This document shows positions 11,193-23,300 of a DNA stretch of 64,000 bases, in pieces. Location: NCBI GenBank assembly GCA_022432975.1, contig CM039508.1:28262788-28326787 (forward strand). The letters run 5' to 3'. The notes beneath the pieces were generated by a model. It had not been told where the DNA came from. It saw only the letters and a program-made list of their open reading frames with translations, and searched no databases. The DNA comes from Begonia masoniana (lineage: Eukaryota; Streptophyta; Magnoliopsida; Cucurbitales; Begoniaceae). The translations under genes were made by a program, and so were the position numbers. Within the stretch, counting starts at the first letter, position 1, and each line of letters starts with the position of its first letter.

Positions 11193-12925
11193 TTACAAAA
11201 AACCCTCGGAGCTGATCTCCCAACTGTCAAATTGTTCACCTAACCGAATTTTTCCAAGTCTTTCCTTTAATTCATCATCAAATTTCTGCATATCTTTAAC
11301 ACGATGAAGGAGTGTGGGGGTAGCAATCACATTAAATACTCGAACTATTTCACTATCTTCCTTGTAATGCAGTTCATAATCTTCCATAGTCATACCCTTC
11401 TTCTAATTCTCCAACAAAAGACTAAAAAGAGATAACTGAAGGTAACGACTCAAGGCATCAGCTACAACATTGGCCTTTCCAAGATGATACTCTAAAGAAA
11501 AATCATAATCTCCCATATACTCCATCCATCGACACTACCAGAGATTTAGATCACGCTACGTAAATAGATACTTTAAGCTTTTATTATCAGAAAATATTTC
11601 AAATCTAGCTCCAGACAAATAACTTTGCCAAATATTTAGAGAAAAAATAATAGCAGCTAACCTCAAATCGTGTGTAGGGTAATTTTGCTCATGTGTCGTT
11701 AACTGTCGAGATGCATATGCTATTACCACATCTTGCTACATTAAAATACATCCCAATCTCACTCCTAACGCATTCGTATATACTACATATAGTAAACTTT
11801 CATCGGGTATTGCTAAAACCGTTACAGTAGTCAACCTTTGCTTAAGCTTTTCAAAAGTCATCTGACATTTATCGTTCTAAATAAACTTTATGTCCTTCCT
11901 GGTTAATTGAGTCAATGGCATAGGAATAGAAGAAAATTTTTGAACAAATCGTCAATAATAACCAGCCAAACCCAAGAAACTCCGTACTTCAGTAACATTC
12001 TTGGGTGGTTTCTATTCTAACACCGCTTTGACCTTAACGGAGTCTATTGAGATACCATTCTGAGAAACGACATGACCTAAGAACTTCACTTCTGTCATCC
12101 AAAAGTCACATTTCTCTTGTTTTGCAAATAGCTGGTGTTCACGCAACGTCTGGAGGACAATTCTTAGATGATCCATATCATCCTCATGAATCTTAGAATA
12201 TATTAAAATATCGTCGATGAACACCACCACAAATTGATCAATATAAGGCCAAAAAATTCGATTAATCATATCCATAAAAGTTGCTGATGCATTAGTCAGT
12301 TCAAACGAAAGCACCAAAAATTCATAATGTCCATAGAGAGTACGAAAAGTTATTTTAGGAATATCTTGTTCATAAATTTTTAATTAGTGGTAGCCAGATC
12401 TCAAATTTATTTTTGAGAAGTACTTTGACCCTCCAAGCTGATCAAACAGATCATCAATTCTTGGCAGAGGATATTTATTCTTTACTGTCACGATAAAATA
12501 CTATTTCAAATAAAATCTTTTTGCATCAAATCATTTAACTGGGTTCATATCTCACTCAACTTAGCAGGGGCCATGCAATACGGGGCAGTTGAAATTGGAG
12601 TAGTGTTAGGCATATAGTTGATACTGAACTCAATCTCACGGTCGGGGGGTAACCCAGGTAAATTCTTAGGAAAAACATCAAGGTATTCACAAACCACTGA
12701 TAAATCAGAATCATGTTTGACCGTAACATGATTGTCGTTAATAGCAAAAATATTCATGTATAGCTCCAATCTCCTCCCACCCCCCAAACAAGTTCGTAAA
12801 ATAGAATTAATAAGGAACATATGGACATTACATAGATGTATCAAAACTTTTCCATCTCCCAAAGTAAGGGTTATACTTCTCCGATGACAATCAATTATTG
12901 TCTTATAGAGGTTTAACCAATCCAT
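11193..12925 (-). pseudogene. RT-RNase H segment of element A pol
   Basis: Minus-strand reading from 12925 starts MDWLNLYKTIIDCHRRS (end of protease domain), then [17 protein letters not shown], then RT. The best open piece is 12012-12317 with [13 protein letters not shown] and the catalytic FIDDILIYS. RNase H follows with several stops ([40 protein letters not shown]), and 11193-11393 is the linker before integrase (SWEISSEGFL). Stops occur roughly every 50-100 codons, so this is the most decayed gypsy pol in the window. The next expected domain, the HHCC finger, is displaced to 8395-8712. Confidence 0.9.
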
Positions 12926-13335
12926 ACCAGAACCATATCGAATTGATCCATAGGCATAACTATCAGGTCAGTAGGTAACTCGCTTCCATTGATCATAATA
13001 GCCGCATAACGAACAATGAGATTTATCTCATATTTCTTGTTCATATGGGTACTCAAAATAAGGGGATTATCAAGTTTTTCTATAGCTACGCCTAAAGCAT
13101 GAATAATAGATGTGGACATAAACGAATGTGTTGCTCCAGTATCAATTAAGACATTTATCATAGTATTAAATAAGGAAATCATATCATCGATGACACCCTG
13201 GCCAGATAGATCAAGAGGCTCAGACCCTGTAACTGCATAAGCTTGGCCAGTTATCTTTTCCTTTTCTCTTTTGCCGCTCCCTAATCCACCCTTCGATGAA
13301 TTAGGGTTAGCACTAGCCATATGATTTGAAGTCAC
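12913..13335 (-). pseudogene. Aspartic protease region of element A
   Basis: 140-codon open piece with [13 protein letters not shown] near the middle, the catalytic aspartate triad of retrotransposon proteases, followed by the conserved DLIVMPMDQFDMVL and then the start of the GMDWL-like block. It would process the gag-pol polyprotein. It is separated from gag upstream by stops and from RT by a frame change. Confidence 0.85.
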
Positions 13336-13967
13336 AACAAGAGTGGTGTTTGAAACAAAGTTCTGTTGGTACCCAATAAACTTCTGGAAGTTGGTACTAG
13401 AGAGCTGATATTGATGCTGATAACGTTAGTCCTGAACAAAAAATCCTCTGTTACCTCAAAAACTAGGCTTGCTAGGAGTTGTCTTAGAAGGTGCTAAGTT
13501 AATTTGAGGTTTTTGATAAGTAGGGCAAATTTTCCTCAAGTGTCCAGGTTGCCCACAATAGTGAAACATATGGTCCTAAACGTCCATTAGAATAAGGTGC
13601 AGCACCAGAGGATCCGCTAAAGTTATCTTAATTATGATCTTCACGGTCTTTCACCTTCTTTAAGTCTTTCTTGATTATCTTGTCTCTCACATGCTGATCA
13701 TCCTTCACTTTCTCTTTGTATACAGCGAACTGTTCTTCCATATCTGCCTCAACACGTTAAGCAGCAAAAACTACCTCAGGAAGACAATTAAACGCAAAGC
13801 CTGACAAATGTTGTCTGATCTTGGACCATAAATTCAATCAAAATTTTACCAACATATCCACCGGGCTATATTACTAATATACTGAGAGAACTCATAAACT
13901 TGGCATAGTACTCTAGTGTGGTAAGATTTCCCTGCTCCAAATTGTGATACACCGTGATCATCTTCTG

Positions 13968-16527
13968 GTGATGTTCGGCATTGCAATAATTGTCTATAAA
14001 AATATTTTCGAACTTGGTCCAGGTCATATCCTCTAAAGGTGTAATGCCCCGAATTATATAAACCCGGTTCGTTATTCATAGCTCGAACATAACTAAGAAA
14101 CTTTGGAATAAATTTAAAACTTTGCTCGAAAGTCAAAATTTGACATTTTCTAAAACTTCAAAACATTTAGAGACTTGCAGCGGAAATCATTTAAGCAAAA
14201 ATAGAGTTAAACAAAACTATAAAAATAATGTTTGAATAATCGATTGGAATATTAAGAAATAATCGACCAAAGAAAGTAAAGGTTTAATCGTGAAATACTT
14301 GAAAAGTTACAGAAGTCAAACGTAGCTGCCGCTGAGCAAAGTCAACGGAAGAGACTGAAACAGAAAACAGAAGGCTTCTTCCGGTGACAAAACGACAAAA
14401 ACTTTGGCTACGTCATCCGGTAGATTTAACAAACGACGTCCACCGGTGACTAAACGACAAAGTCCATTTTTCCTTCACAAGACAAAACAAAACTAAATAC
14501 ATCGCCCGGTCACTAGGTGACAAAAACTCATTACTCGCAACCACCGGTCATAAGACGAAAAAAGTCTTTCTATATCTACCGATGACGTCAGCCGGATGAT
14601 TTCCCTCACCCGAAAGACTAAATCTCGCATCCACCTATGACGTCAGCCGAATGATTTTCTTCATCCGATTCAACTTTATCTCACATTCACCGGTGACGTC
14701 AGCCGGATGATTTCCTTCATCCGATCGACTTTATCTCACATCCACCGGTGAACTCCATTCACCAATGGTTGAACTTACGAATTTCACTCAAAGCATTCAA
14801 AACAACCTGACCCTAAATAACGTTTGACATTCAACAAATAACCATTAACAAAAGAACAACATCTGTATCCTCGACATAACTTTGGAAATAACAAACTCCA
14901 ACTACATTTAAATCACGTTTTCTTTGGTAGAGAAGAAATTCCCAAGGGTATCAAAACATCAAATAACTACTGAAACTTCACCTACAGACAAGTGTTAAAC
15001 CGCCTCATCAGAACACCAAACCGTGGCAAGAGTGTGCTCCAACAGCTTCGCCTATTCCTCAGTAAATTCAGGGAATTCTCCAGTAGTTACCTCCACACCT
15101 ACATTACAAAACTCACCTATTAGCCTAATGGTAAGTAAGTAAAGCAAATGAAATGGAATACCTGAAACTTAAATCCTAATCATACGGTTTCTACTTTCAC
15201 AACTCAGTTGCAATTTCGTTCATTCACTGTTATGATCTCTCGGTTCCATTTAGAGGTGGATCAACTTTCCCAAAGTCATACATCCTCTTCTCAATTAAGG
15301 GACGGATTAGTTCCCTTAACAGCTGATCTGATCCCTCAATCCCATTGGGAGTGGGATCAGTTCTCCCAAAGTAATAAATCCTCTACTCAATTAAGGGGCG
15401 GATTACTTCTCTTAATAGCTAATCTGTTTCAATCTGTTCATACCTTGCCATAACATTTCATATAAATTCATTTTCGTATTTCTTCAAAAACATGATGCAT
15501 GACATAAAGAAAACACTCAAACATGCATAAACCTACTGTTTTGTGATGTAGGCCTGAAGGCACACACAATACTTCACTTACCTGGCTTCCTGAGAGGTTC
15601 CTGGTTGCAGGATATTCCAAGAGCTGGCTCACCTAAAACATAAGCACAGCATTACTTAAACTTCATTCTCAACATTCGAAAATCTAAGGGGCTAGTCCTG
15701 AGAGTTCTTTTCTTCACCATTCCCGATTCCTCTCTAAACCCCAAATCTCATCCCTTACTCACAGCACTTCTAAAACGCATACATTGTCATCCATCAGTTA
15801 CCTAGACACTAAAGCAGCAAGTAATCGAATCAAAACTTACCTTGGTTGAAGGAAAATCGGGCAGGGGAATCGCCTAAAGGTTCCTGCTAGAGAATTGATG
15901 GCCGAGAGAGAGAGGGATAAACAGAATGGCGGCTACAGTGCATTAAACCCAAAACCTCTTTCCTTAAATACGTTATCCACTTTTAATATCTAATTATCTT
16001 TTTTGCCCTCGTATTCTCATTAACTAACCTAATCACTTTTTCTCCAAATTCTTCAAAAATTAGTACATCATAATTTGATAAATTAAATTTGGTTTAATAG
16101 GAACCGGGTGCTACAAAAGGGTAGTCCAGCTTCAAAAACTTCCACCAGACTTCATCCATTTTCTCGAATTGGTTGGTTGCAAATCCAATCTAATATTCTG
16201 CCAGGGCTCTCATAGTCATTAACTTCTTGAGAATTATTCTTAACCAATTCTCTGCAACTTGAGGGTCAGCATCGCCCACAAATACTAGCGATGTTCGGCA
16301 TTGCAATAATTGTCTCTGAAAATATTTTCGAACTTGGTCCAAGTTATATCCTCCAAAGGGTAGTCCAGCTACAGAAACTTCCACCAAACTTCATCCATTT
16401 TCTCGAATTGGTAGGTTGCAAATCCAATCCAATATTCTGTCGGGGCTCTCATAGTCGTTAATTTCTTGAGAATTACTCTTAATCAATTCTCTGCAACTTG
16501 AGGGTCAGCATCGCCCACAAATACAGA
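13968..16527 (-). repeat. Tandem duplication in gag, one copy split by a solo LTR
   Basis: The sequence GATGTTCGGCATTGCAATAA begins at about 13968 and again at about 16290. Each is followed by the same AACTTGGTCCA...GGGTAGTCCAGC...CTTGAGGGTCAGCATCGCCC series. Copy 1 is 13968-14039 plus 16121-16289; copy 2 is 16290-16527. The undivided copy shows what the target looked like before the LTR inserted. Confidence 0.85.
14040..16115 (-). mobile_element. Solo LTR, B-related family, flanked by AAAGG
   Basis: Bounded by TGTAATGCCCCG and GGGTGCTACA, with the 5-bp duplication AAAGG at 14035-14039 and 16116-16120. The undisturbed duplicate of the target (around 16350) has a single AAAGG, which confirms the insertion. 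No internal retrotransposon sequence is present, so this is a solo LTR left by LTR-LTR recombination. It is a diverged relative of the element B LTRs: it shares the ends, TGACGTCA motifs with the CCGGATGA partner (14585-14735), and the duplicated AATTAAGGGGCGGATTA module (15230-15425). Confidence 0.93.
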
Positions 16528-16845
16528 TAAGTTCATTCGCTCCCACTGCATAAAGTAATTCATGTGGCGGTCCTCTACATCTTGATTGTCACGTCCTTGA
16601 GATATATTTTGCAGCGCGTCTCTCAAAGCTATGATTGGATCAATAGGCTGCAATTCAGCCGATTGCACAGTAGGTGCTATAGGGATACGGTTCCTAGAGG
16701 CTCTTCTTGGAGGCATCTTTAAAAAAAATCTGAAAAAAATAATTTACGTTTTTAGGATTAGAATATGTTCTATTTCACAATAATAATTTTTGTATATCAT
16801 CACATCATCTAACTTACAAGTGTCACTTTTCAAGATGGGTAACCT

Positions 16846-16857
16846 ACTCTGATACCA
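16846..16857 (-). other. Primer binding site of element A
   Basis: Minus-strand TGGTATCAGAGT lies eight bases inside the LTR end. It complements the 3' end of initiator-Met tRNA with one change at the last base, the usual primer of plant gypsy elements. Confidence 0.75.
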
Positions 16858-17697
16858 AAACTTCTGTCACACCCCAAAGGGAATCCGAGATAGAATGAAG
16901 AACGACTAACCCAAAGATCGAGTCAAATTGTCTAACTCTTAATCTCAATTACATGAAAGACGCAGTGAAAAATTTATACAATTAATATAAATCCAGGTCC
17001 GGAAACACATGGATTAAACAGGTCCAACAATTGACACTAGATAATGTGATGATATATGTCCAAATAAAGTAACATAATGAAACTATTCGAATAAAGTTTA
17101 AAAATTCTCAATAGTATCAAACCTTGAAATTTAAAATAAATATTCAAATGAAAGATTGAAAAAAAAAATAATAATTCTTTTAAAGTGACTGCTCCCGAGC
17201 TGATAACTATAGCTCTTCTTAATTGGATCCTGAAAAAATAAAAAATGGAGGAAGTCGTTTGGGGTGAGTCAATGATACTCAATAGAGATAAAATTTATTT
17301 TCAGCATTTATAAAATGTTTATACTTACACTCGACAATTAATATAGCGGTCGCTAGCCACATAATTATCCTGATCAGATTTAGGATTTCGCACTCAAGGA
17401 CACAGCTCTTCAGCTGTCTTATTACTTCTAGTTAAAACACAGAGTTCACATTAAATAATAAAAGTATGCAATTGATAAAAATGGGAATAAAACAATGATA
17501 TAAAATTAAATAATTACTTTATGCTAATTAAATTATGAAATTAAAAATAATATTTAACTGAAAATAAAATAAATCCCTACTTCGAGCGGACTTACAATCG
17601 ATCAAGAGCAAAAACCAAAGAGTCCGAGGATCCAAATTTTAAATTTAATACTTAACACTTTTGACGACAAATACAAACAACTCAAATCGGCTCTACA

Positions 17698-18089
17698 TGT
17701 AACGACCCAACCTCCCGATGGGCCAGGTCGTGCAGTCCCGGCTCACACAGGGCCCTGCCACGTGGTTTCCGGAAGGCCGTCCCACATGTACTCACGATCT
17801 TCTCCCCCCTGAAGGGAGTTTTTTCCTCCCTCCCAACTCGAACCCAAAACCTCAGGGACTAGTACCTGGGCTACAAGTGAGGAGTACCAGTTGAGCTAGT
17901 ACTTCTCACTTGTAGCCCAGGTACTAGTCCCTTAGGTCTTGGGTTCGAGTGGGGATGGAGGCAAAAACTCCCTTCAGGGGGGGAGAAGATTGTGAGTACA
18001 AGTGGGACGGCCTTCGGGAAACCACGTGGCAGGGCCCTGTGTGAGCCGGGACTGCACGGCCTGGCCCATCGGGGGATGGGGTCGTTACA
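17698..18089. repeat. Palindromic (foldback) tRNA-SINE-like unit
   Basis: The ends are TGTAACGACCC and GGTCGTTACA, and the two halves are near-perfect inverted repeats of about 190 bp meeting near 17895. Each arm, read from the centre outward, carries tRNA-promoter-like boxes: TAGCTCAACTGGTA (box A-like, complete in the left arm on the minus strand) and GGGTTCGAGT (box B-like). The spacing, about 40-50 bp, fits a tRNA-derived RNA polymerase III promoter. It looks like two SINE-like copies head to head. A foldback MITE is the alternative. No protein is encoded. Confidence 0.75.
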
Positions 18090-18158
18090 AAAAAGGCACC
18101 TTTTTTGTAATGACCCAACCCCCCGATAGGCCAGGCCGTGCAGTCCCGGCTCACACAG
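18090..18158. repeat. Left end of a second SINE-like foldback unit
   Basis: After an A-run, GGCACC, and a T-run forming a perfect palindrome with the flanking TTACA/TGTAA ends, a second copy starts at 18106 (TGTAATGACCC) and is cut at 18158 by element B. It continues at 35352. The A-run and T-run look like two poly(A) tails facing each other. Confidence 0.75.
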
Positions 18159-20337
18159 TGTAACGCCCCGAGTTATCTAAACCCGGTTTGCTACTCATAA
18201 CGCTGAACCGAACCATGACGTCTTGTTGCTAAATTTAAAATTTCACTCGACAGCCAAAATTTGACTTTTTCTAATACTAAATATATTTTAAAACTTGCAG
18301 CGGAAAATCAATTGGACATCAATGAAGCTAAGTAACCTGTGAAAACATTTTAAAATGACTGTTGGAAGTGTTAAGAGTAATTGGCTAAAAGACATAAAGC
18401 TTAAAAAAAACGCGGAATGCCCGTGAAGTTGCCGAAGTCGAACACATCTGCCGACGAAAAAGTCAACGGAAGGAGCAGAAATAGGAATTAGGAGGTTTCT
18501 ACCGATGACGTGTACAAACAACGCACTACCATCTACCGACAAGCCAACACAACTACATCTGCCGATGAAGTCAACATAACTTCATCTGCCGATGGAGTCA
18601 ACATAACTTCATCTACCGATAGATTTCCATCTGCCCATAGACGAGCACGCGACATCTACCGACAACGACATTACGACTCCTTCCGATAAGATTAAAATAT
18701 ACACTACATCTGCCGATAGCAAAACTACAGGTTTTGCGACTTGCACCTGCCGATGACGTCAGCCGGATGACTCCTTCATCCAACATCTGCCGATCGCTAG
18801 ACGACAAGACTTACCACTTTCATCTACCGATGACGTCAGCCGGATGACTCCTTCATCCAACATCTGCCGATCGCTAGACGACAAGGCTTACCACTTTCAT
18901 CTACCGATGACGTCAGTCGGATGACTCCTTCATCCAACATCTGCCGATAGACTTCAGAACAGCAATTCTGCTGTATGCCAAGAAAGCTCTGACTATCAAA
19001 AGGATTTAAGCATTTTACTAAGACCAATCAGAGACAGATCAAATCATTGCATCACTTAAATCCAGTAGAAAACAGTATTTTCAAAACCCAACAGATCACT
19101 AATATCAAAGATTCTCAGAATGTATTCAGAGTTTTGAAAACACTACTATCATAAAATTTTCAGAAAAAAAAAACATCTATACTGAACTAGTTACTCCCAA
19201 CTCAACACCTGCAGCCATGGATTAAACCGCCTCAACAGATGACCAAACCGATGCCTGAAAATGCTCCTCCAACCAGCCTAATCCTCATGTTGGTCGGTAA
19301 ACATACCTTCAGTAACTTCTTCACCTACATCACAAAACTCATCTATTAGCCTAATGCTAAGCAAGTAGAGCGATGAATGAAATGGATCAATGAAGCAATA
19401 ATTTCCCTAAACATGCAGTCTCTACTTTCTCATCTCAGTTGTATTCAAATTCGTTCTCTGTTGATCCCTCTGTACGATGGGAAAGTGGATCAGTCATTCC
19501 CCAAAGCATACGTCCTCTGATCTCAATTAAGGGGCGGATTAATTCCCTTAACAGTTAACTGGTCTGATCCCCCTGTAGGATTGGGAAGTGGATCACTTTT
19601 CCCAAAACCTCAATCCTCTGTTCTCAGTTAAGGGGCGGATTAATCCCCCTTAACAGTTGTTCTGATCATCCTGCTCACACTTACCATGCGTTTCATGTAA
19701 ATTCATTTTCGTAATCTTTCAAAAACATGATGCATGACAACTGGAAAATAAACATACAAAACATACATAAATCCTACTGTTTTGTGATGTAGGCCCGAAG
19801 GCACAAACAAACTCTACTTACCTGGATTCTTGGCGAGTGCTCGGTTAGGAGCTTCTTCGGGATCTTTCTCACCTAGAACATAAACAGAACATTAAGTCAA
19901 CCTGTACTAAACCTCATTCTAAGGCATTCAGAAAACCTAAGGGAATAGTTGGGAGTTCTGATCGCCAAGCATTACTGATTCTATGCTAAACCCGTATCTA
20001 CTCACTTTCCTGATGAGTTCCCAAAATACATATCTAACACTTCCCCATACAATCTTCCTTAGTTACTAAGTCAGAAAAATCGAGGTAGAAACTTACCTAG
20101 CTCGGCGAACGGACTCGGGGAAGGAAATCGCCTGGGAAGTCTGCTGGTTTGAGCTGAAAATCGAGAGCAAGAATGAATAGTGGCGGCTAAGCTCAATAAA
20201 TTCTTTTTAAATAGGTTATCCACTAATAAGTTTTTAATTTACCATAATGCCCTTGCATATCCATTCATTAACCTAATCCATATTTGCACATCTTAATTTG
20301 ACAAATTAAATTGGGTTTAATGGAACCGGGTGCTACA
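18159..20337 (-). repeat. 3' LTR of element B
   Basis: 2179 bp, from TGTAACGCCCCGAG to GGGTGCTACA on the plus strand. It carries single copies of the motif that is tandemly amplified in the 5' LTR (around 18705-18790), three TGACGTCA or near-TGACGTCA sites (about 18754, 18831 and 18908), and the duplicated AATTAAGGGGCGGATTA module at 19460-19665. Confidence 0.92.
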
Positions 20338-20350
20338 GTCTACCCTCCTT
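20338..20350 (-). other. Polypurine tract of element B
   Basis: Minus-strand AAGGAGGGTAGAC immediately before the LTR; element C has an almost identical tract at 57660-57672. Confidence 0.85.
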
Positions 20351-20372
20351 AAAAGAATTTTGTCCTTAAAAT

Positions 20373-23300
20373 TCAATACCTGAATAACTCTGGATGTTGG
20401 TCCATTATGTCTTGTTGGCGCTCCCATGTTGCCTCCTCTGTGTTCTGATTGTGCCACAAGACTTTCACCAGCGGCACTTCTTTGTTGCGTAGTACCTTTA
20501 CTGCATAATCTAGAATCTTTACTGGCTTCTCCTCGTAGGTAAGTGTAGGTTGAATTTCAATGCTTTGCTGTTCAACAACTTGGGACGGATCCCGCACACA
20601 CTTCTTCAACATAGAGACATGGAACACATTGTGGACTCCTTCCATAGAAGCTGGTAGCTGTAACTGATAGGCTGCCTTCCCAATCCTTTTCAGAATTGAG
20701 AAAGGACCAACAAATCTAGGATTCAGTTTGCCTCTCTTTCCAAATCTCACAACTCCTTTGAATGGTGATACCTTAAGAAAAACTTCATCGCCTACTTCGA
20801 ACTCTAATTCTCTGCGTCTTCTGTCAGCATAGCTCTTCTGTCGGCTTTGAGCTGTTAAGATCCTCTGACGGATGAGGGCAACCCAATAGTCTGCTGCACG
20901 ATGTCAGGACCAAGCAACCGTGTTTCACCAACTTCGTCCCAGTACAAAGGAGATCTACATTTTCGTCCATACAAGGCCTCATACGGTGCCATTCCTATTG
21001 TTGCTTGAAAACTGTTATTATAAGAAAACTCCACCAAAGACAGATACTTGCTCCAAGAACCTTGAAAATCCAAAACACATGCCCGGAGCATATCCTCTAA
21101 TGTTTGAATGGTTCTTTCCGATTGTCCATCTGTTTGAGGGTGAAAGGCTGTACTGAAGTTTAGCTGTGTGCCCATGGCTTTATGTAAACTCTTCCAAAAT
21201 TTGGATGTGAATCTAGAGTCTCGGTCCGAAACTATAGTAGCTGGAACTCCATGTAGTCGCACAACCTCATGCACATACAATTCGGCTAGCTGATCCATAG
21301 AGTAAGTCATCTTGATGGGTAAGAAATGGGCTGATTTGGTTAATCGATCGATTATCACCCAGATTGCATCATGTCCTTTTACTGTTCTGGGTAATCCTAC
21401 AATAAAGTCCATGGTTATCTGCTCCCATTTCCATTCAGGGAGTGGTAATGGCTGCAACATTCCTGCAGGTCTCTGATGTTCAGCCTTAACCCGCTGGCAG
21501 ATCAAACATAGTCCCACATGTTCAGCAACGCTCCGCTTCATTCCTGGCCACCAGTAAGTCTGCTTAAGGTCTCTGTACATCTTTGTACTACCAGGATAAA
21601 CGGAAAATCTAGAAGAGTGAGCTTCAGAAAGGATTTCATCACGAAGCTCTTTATTGGCTGGCACAAAATATCTATTCCTGAACTTAAGTATTCCATCATC
21701 AGTATAATTGAAGTCCAAATTGTCAGTAGAATCCATGCTCGACTTGAACTTTTTACACTCCTCATCGATGTCCTGGGTTTCTTTTATCTTTTCTAGAATG
21801 GTAGGTTTCAAGGAGATGGCAGAAAGCATAGCTGCTACATTAGACACAGTTTCTAGATTAAACTTATGAAATTCAGTCTCTAAGGCCACCGACATATCCA
21901 GAATCAAAGCTGAGGCTGACGGTATTACTCTACTTAATGCATCAGCCACCACATTGGCCTTACCAGGGTGGTATTTAATCTCAAAATCGTAGTCTTTAAT
22001 AAACTCCAACCATCTACGTTGTCTCATGTTTAATTCCTTCTGCGTGAAAATATACTTCAGACTTTTATGATCCGAAAATATTTCACAAGTCTGTCCATAC
22101 AAACAGTGCCTCCAAATCTTTAATGCAAAAACCACCGCAGCTAATTCTAAGTCATGCGTAGGATAATTCTTCTCATGCACCTTTAATTGCCTAGAAGCAT
22201 AAGCTATGACATTACCATCTTGCATCAAAACACAGCCAAGTCTAATTTTGGAAGCATCACAATAAATACTAAACTTACCATTTTCAACAGGAAGGGTTAG
22301 TATAGGTGGATTGGTCAATTTCTGCTTTAAGGTTTGGAAGTTGGACTCACACTCCTCAGTCCAAGCATACTCTATGTTTTTCCTAGTTAAACGAGTGAGG
22401 GGTGTCGCAACCTTCGAGAATCCTTCAATAAACTTCCTGTAATACCCTGCTAACCCGAGGAAACTCCTAATATCAGAAGCATTCTTCGGTTGAGGCCATT
22501 CCTTAACCGCACGAACTTTGGCTGGATCGACAGATATTCCATCCCCAGAGATCACGTGACCAAGAAAGTGAACTCTGTCCAACCAAAACTCACACTTGGA
22601 AAACTTAGCATAAAGTTGGTGCTGTCTGAGTATTCCTAACACCAAACTCAAATGCGTTGCATGCTCACCCTTATTTCTAGAATAAATCAAGATATCATCA
22701 ATGAATACAATGACAAACTTGTCTAGAAACTCGTGAAACACTCTATTCATGAGGTTCATGAAAGCTGCTGGTGCATTTGTCAAACCAAAGGACATAACCA
22801 AAAATTCGTAATGTCCATATCTCGTACGAAAGGCAGTCTTTGGTATATCCTCAGACTTAACCTTCAATTGGTAGTACCCCGATCTTAAGTCAATCTTAGA
22901 GAAAACTCGTGCACCTTGAAGTTGGTCAAACAAATCATCGATCCTAGGTAATGGGTACTTATTCTTGATGGTTAACTTATTTAATTCTCGGTAGTCAATG
23001 CACATGCGCATTGATCCGTCCTTTTTCTTAACAAAGAGAACTGGTGCACCCCACGGCGAATAACTCGGTCGTATGAACCCTTTTTCCATCAGTTCCTCTA
23101 ACTGTTTCTTTAACTCCTTGAGTTCTGCTGGTGCTAATCGGTATGGATTCTTAGATACTGGCTCAGCACCAGGATAGACATCTACTACAAATTCAATCTC
23201 CCTATCAGGTGGTAAACCCGGCAGGTCATCAAGGAAAACTTCAGGGAAATCTTGAGCTACTAGAACATCTTGGAGGCTCGATTCTCCTACCAGTTTTGTG

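Larger units (their letters stand above)
13340..16716 (-). pseudogene. gag of element A, with internal tandem duplication and an inserted solo LTR
   Basis: The probable start is the Met at 16716 (MPPRRASRNRIPIAPT), about 130 bp inside the primer site, as expected for gag. The reading passes VFVGDADPQVAEN into the retrotransposon gag domain. A CCHC-like knuckle is visible in decayed form near 13520-13560 (CGQPGHLRKICP). About 235 bp of gag are tandemly duplicated (13968-16527 once the inserted LTR at 14040-16115 is ignored). Stops and frameshifts are frequent. Inactive. Confidence 0.85.

Noticed and set aside
21518..21796. Plus-strand frames inside the pol genes of B and C (also 58199-61669)
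   Set aside because: Antisense shadows of long, well-conserved polyprotein frames.
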